Source: JBCCZC01 sp039188505
GTDB lineage: Bacteria; Pseudomonadota; Gammaproteobacteria; Xanthomonadales; SZUA-38
Length of the DNA: 7,851 bases
Reading direction: 5' to 3'
Assembly (NCBI GenBank): GCA_039188505.1
Contig: JBCCZC010000264.1
Location: 1 to 7,851, forward strand
Positions within the stretch are counted from its first letter, which is position 1, and every line of letters starts with the position of its first letter. A program made the position numbers and the translations under genes. Below the pieces are notes generated by a model. That model was not told the origin of the DNA and made no database searches. It was given only the letters and a program-made list of their open reading frames with translations. Positions 6,014-7,851 of this stretch are shown here, piece by piece.

Positions 6014-6616
6014 GCGGGCCGCTGGAGCCTCGAGATCCTCCTCGATGCTGAGGGCGACCAGCAACTCCAGGGTGGCCTCAACTTTGGTGGCCGCTTTGGT
6101 CCAACGGCTGCGGAACCCGCATTTGCAGCCTTCAACATCGCCAATCCGCTCGGCGAGACGCAGCGGGTCACGGGGACCTTGAACGTCGATCTCGCGACGG
6201 GCTCAGCCTACCGTTTGACCCTGCAGCGGCGCCATCCGGAACCCGCAAGCACGGTGCTCGTGCTCGAAGGCAGCGACAGCCTTGCCTTCGACGAGCGTCT
6301 CGATCCCGGTTTCTACACGATGGACCTGCATGGCCTGGAGGGCGCCCTCGGCGATTTCACGATGACTCTCGGCACCGCCTACCTCAACCGGCCGGGCGGG
6401 GCGTTCCAGGGCGGCGCAGTGGTGGGCGGCGTCATGCGAGACGCGGCGCCGTCGATCGGGTTCGCGGCTTTCTGTATCGCCGACGAGCAGACCGTCAGCT
6501 TCCAGACCGCCGGCGCAAACGGGCCCACGGGCGCGGCCTTCGGCGGCAGCGGCGTTCAGAATCTCATGCTCCGGGTGCTCGATCGTAACGGCCGGACGGT
6601 GTTTGTGACGCCCTAG
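6014..6616 (+). pseudogene. C-terminal remainder of the propeller gene, beyond the in-frame TAG
   Basis: In the same frame as the upstream gene, 200 codons run without a stop from AGRWSLEILLD to FVTP, ending in TAG at 6614-6616. The sequence reads as strand-rich extracellular protein. AGRWSLEILLDAEG and the stretch YRLTLQRR...VLVLEGSD...GFYTMDL resemble pre-peptidase C-terminal (PPC-like) beta-sandwich domains, a tentative match. Two segments look like diverged copies: a GG-rich stretch followed by FAAFNIA, and later a GG-rich stretch followed by FAAFCIA. There is no ATG or good ribosome-binding site near the beginning, and a TTG at 6179 would drop the first 55 codons, so separate translation is unlikely. 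It is expressed only if the TAG is read through or is not real. Confidence 0.72.
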
Positions 6617-6651
6617 TTCCCTCGGTTGCCTCGCCCGGTGATTCCCCCAGG

Positions 6652-7851
6652 TCAGCCGGTCAGCGCGCGCTCGAGCGCCTTCAGGCCGACCGGTTTCACC
6701 AGGAACGTATCGAAGCCGGCCGCCATGGCCTCATGACGCACCTCCGACTGCGCGAATCCCGTGACCGCCACGAGGCGAACGGGGCTGCCGTCGACCAGCG
6801 ACCGGATCGCGTTCGCGACCTCGTTGCCGCTCATGTCCGGCAGACCGATGTCGATGATCGCCGCATCCGGCGCCGCCTCGGAGGCCAGCGCGAGCGCATC
6901 GGCGCCGCAGGTCGCCGACCGGACGCTGCAGCCCCGCAGCTCCAGCAGGCTCTTCAACGTTTCCAGCGCCTGGACGTTGTCGTCCACGACCAGCACGTCG
7001 AGCTTCAGCGCACCGGCGACCTCTTCAGTCCCCGCCTCGACCGGCTGTTCCGGGGTCGCGCCCGCCTCGGCGGCCAGCGGGAAGCGGACCTCGAAGCGAC
7101 TGCCCTTGCCGTGACCGTCGCTGAAGGCGGCAACGCTGCCACCGTGCAGGAGCATCAGCTTGCGGATGAGCGTCAGCCCAAGGCCGAGCCCAGAGTGCTG
7201 CATGCCGGCCTTCTGAACGAAGGGTTCGAAGATCTCGTCGATGTCCGTCTGGCTCAGTCCAACGCCCTGGTCGATGACGTTCAGTCGGACCTCGCTGTCG
7301 TCAGCCGTCAGGACGAGCCGTACTTCGGTGCCCGCGTCGCTGTACCGGCAGGCGTTGGTCAGGAGGTTGCCGATGATCTGCTCGACGCGGGCAGGATCAG
7401 CGTTGATCCAGGCCGGCGCCTCGAGTGCCTCGACCAGCAGCGTATGCTCGCCGTCGACGAAACGATCCGTATCGAGGAACTGCTCCTTGACGAGGGCGTT
7501 GAGATCGGTGAGGCGTCGCTTCAGTGCGATCTTGCCACGCGTGATGCGGGACACGTCCATCAGGTCGTCCACCAGACGCCGGAGCTGGCCGAGCTGGTGG
7601 CCGATGATGCCCGTGGCGCGCTCCAGGTGATCGGTGCCCGTGCTCTCGACGAGGTCGAGGGCCACCTGGATCGCCTGCAGCGGGTTGCGAAGCTCGTGCG
7701 CCAGCATCGCAATGAACTCGTCCTTGCGGACGTCGGCCTGCTTCAGCGAATCCATCATCGACACGATGTCGGTGAGATCGCGGATGATCGTCGAGAAATA
7801 CGCGATCTCGCCGCTGGCCTCGTCTCGATGGGCCAGGATGATCTGCGACAC
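6652..7851 (-). CDS. Hybrid sensor histidine kinase with C-terminal receiver (N-terminus outside window)
   Basis: A two-component sensor that autophosphorylates on His and passes phosphate to its own receiver domain. Residue numbers start at the window edge. Residues 1-30 (ILAHRDEASGEIAYFSTIIRD) are the end of a PAS/PAC sensory domain, so the GTG at the edge is internal and the real start is beyond 7851. HisKA (about 42-107) has the H-box FIAMLAHELRNPLQ with phospho-accepting His52. The ATPase domain (about 153-260) has the N-box NLLTNACRYS (Asn166), G1 DQGVGL (194-199), the F-box FEPF (208-211) and G2 GLGLGL (221-226). After a linker, a receiver (about 284-398) has acidic DD (290-291), phospho-acceptor Asp334 in IIDIGLPDMSG, Thr364 and Lys386 in LVKP. 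All catalytic residues are present. The chain ends with the receiver and has no output or HPt domain, so a separate phosphotransfer partner is expected. It is convergent with the propeller gene, 35 bp apart, with no clear terminator between them. The input signal is unknown. Confidence 0.95.
   Translation of the reverse strand: MSQIILAHRDEASGEIAYFSTIIRDLTDIVSMMDSLKQADVRKDEFIAMLAHELRNPLQAIQVALDLVESTGTDHLERATGIIGHQLGQLRRLVDDLMDVSRITRGKIALKRRLTDLNALVKEQFLDTDRFVDGEHTLLVEALEAPAWINADPARVEQIIGNLLTNACRYSDAGTEVRLVLTADDSEVRLNVIDQGVGLSQTDIDEIFEPFVQKAGMQHSGLGLGLTLIRKLMLLHGGSVAAFSDGHGKGSRFEVRFPLAAEAGATPEQPVEAGTEEVAGALKLDVLVVDDNVQALETLKSLLELRGCSVRSATCGADALALASEAAPDAAIIDIGLPDMSGNEVANAIRSLVDGSPVRLVAVTGFAQSEVRHEAMAAGFDTFLVKPVGLKALERALTG

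Noticed and set aside
6179..6616. A separate 145-residue gene starting at TTG 6179
   Set aside because: It is in frame with the propeller gene, coding character continues from 6014, and there is no good ribosome-binding site, so it is the tail of the interrupted gene.
7849..7851. The kinase starting at the GTG at the window edge
   Set aside because: The sequence there is the middle of a PAS/PAC domain, so the real start must lie outside the window.

Overview
The window is high-GC, densely coded bacterial chromosome. The best-recognised gene is a long FadE-type acyl-CoA dehydrogenase with the fadE architecture of E. coli, and all coding regions favour G or C at third codon positions. Both point to a proteobacterium, most likely a gammaproteobacterium. 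No diagnostic RNA gene is present, so a finer placement is not supported. I see no mobile element, CRISPR array, tRNA, rRNA, phage gene or defence cassette.

Layout from left to right: (1) the first codons of an unidentified gene on the minus strand (1-37); (2) a minus-strand GT4 glycosyltransferase (112-1188) that translationally coupled to that gene before an apparent in-frame TGA cut off its last 25 codons; (3) a minus-strand TetR-family repressor (1322-1906); (4) a 219-bp divergent control region (1907-2125) with overlapping divergent promoters and two matching 18-bp palindromes; (5) fadE on the plus strand (2126-4597), followed by two strong hairpins, the second a classic intrinsic terminator; (6) a plus-strand secreted FG-GAP-type beta-propeller protein (4766-6013) cut by an in-frame TAG, with the rest of its reading frame intact to 6616; (7) a convergent minus-strand hybrid sensor histidine kinase whose N-terminus lies beyond the right edge (6652-7851).

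The clearest functional unit is tetR plus fadE. A TetR repressor faces an enzyme of the first step of fatty-acid beta-oxidation, and the matching palindromes cover the fadE -35 and -10 elements. Site 1 also fills the spacer of the likely tetR promoter. This predicts local, autoregulated, probably acyl-CoA-responsive control of fadE. The glycosyltransferase, propeller protein and kinase have no evident link to that unit.

The most unusual feature is that two of the four complete-looking genes other than fadE and tetR, the glycosyltransferase and the propeller protein, are each interrupted by a single in-frame stop while the reading frame stays clearly coding beyond it. One-base substitutions, either recent nonsense mutations or consensus errors, explain both better than recoding, because TGA and TAG also end intact genes here. 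I found no convincing wholly new biological system.
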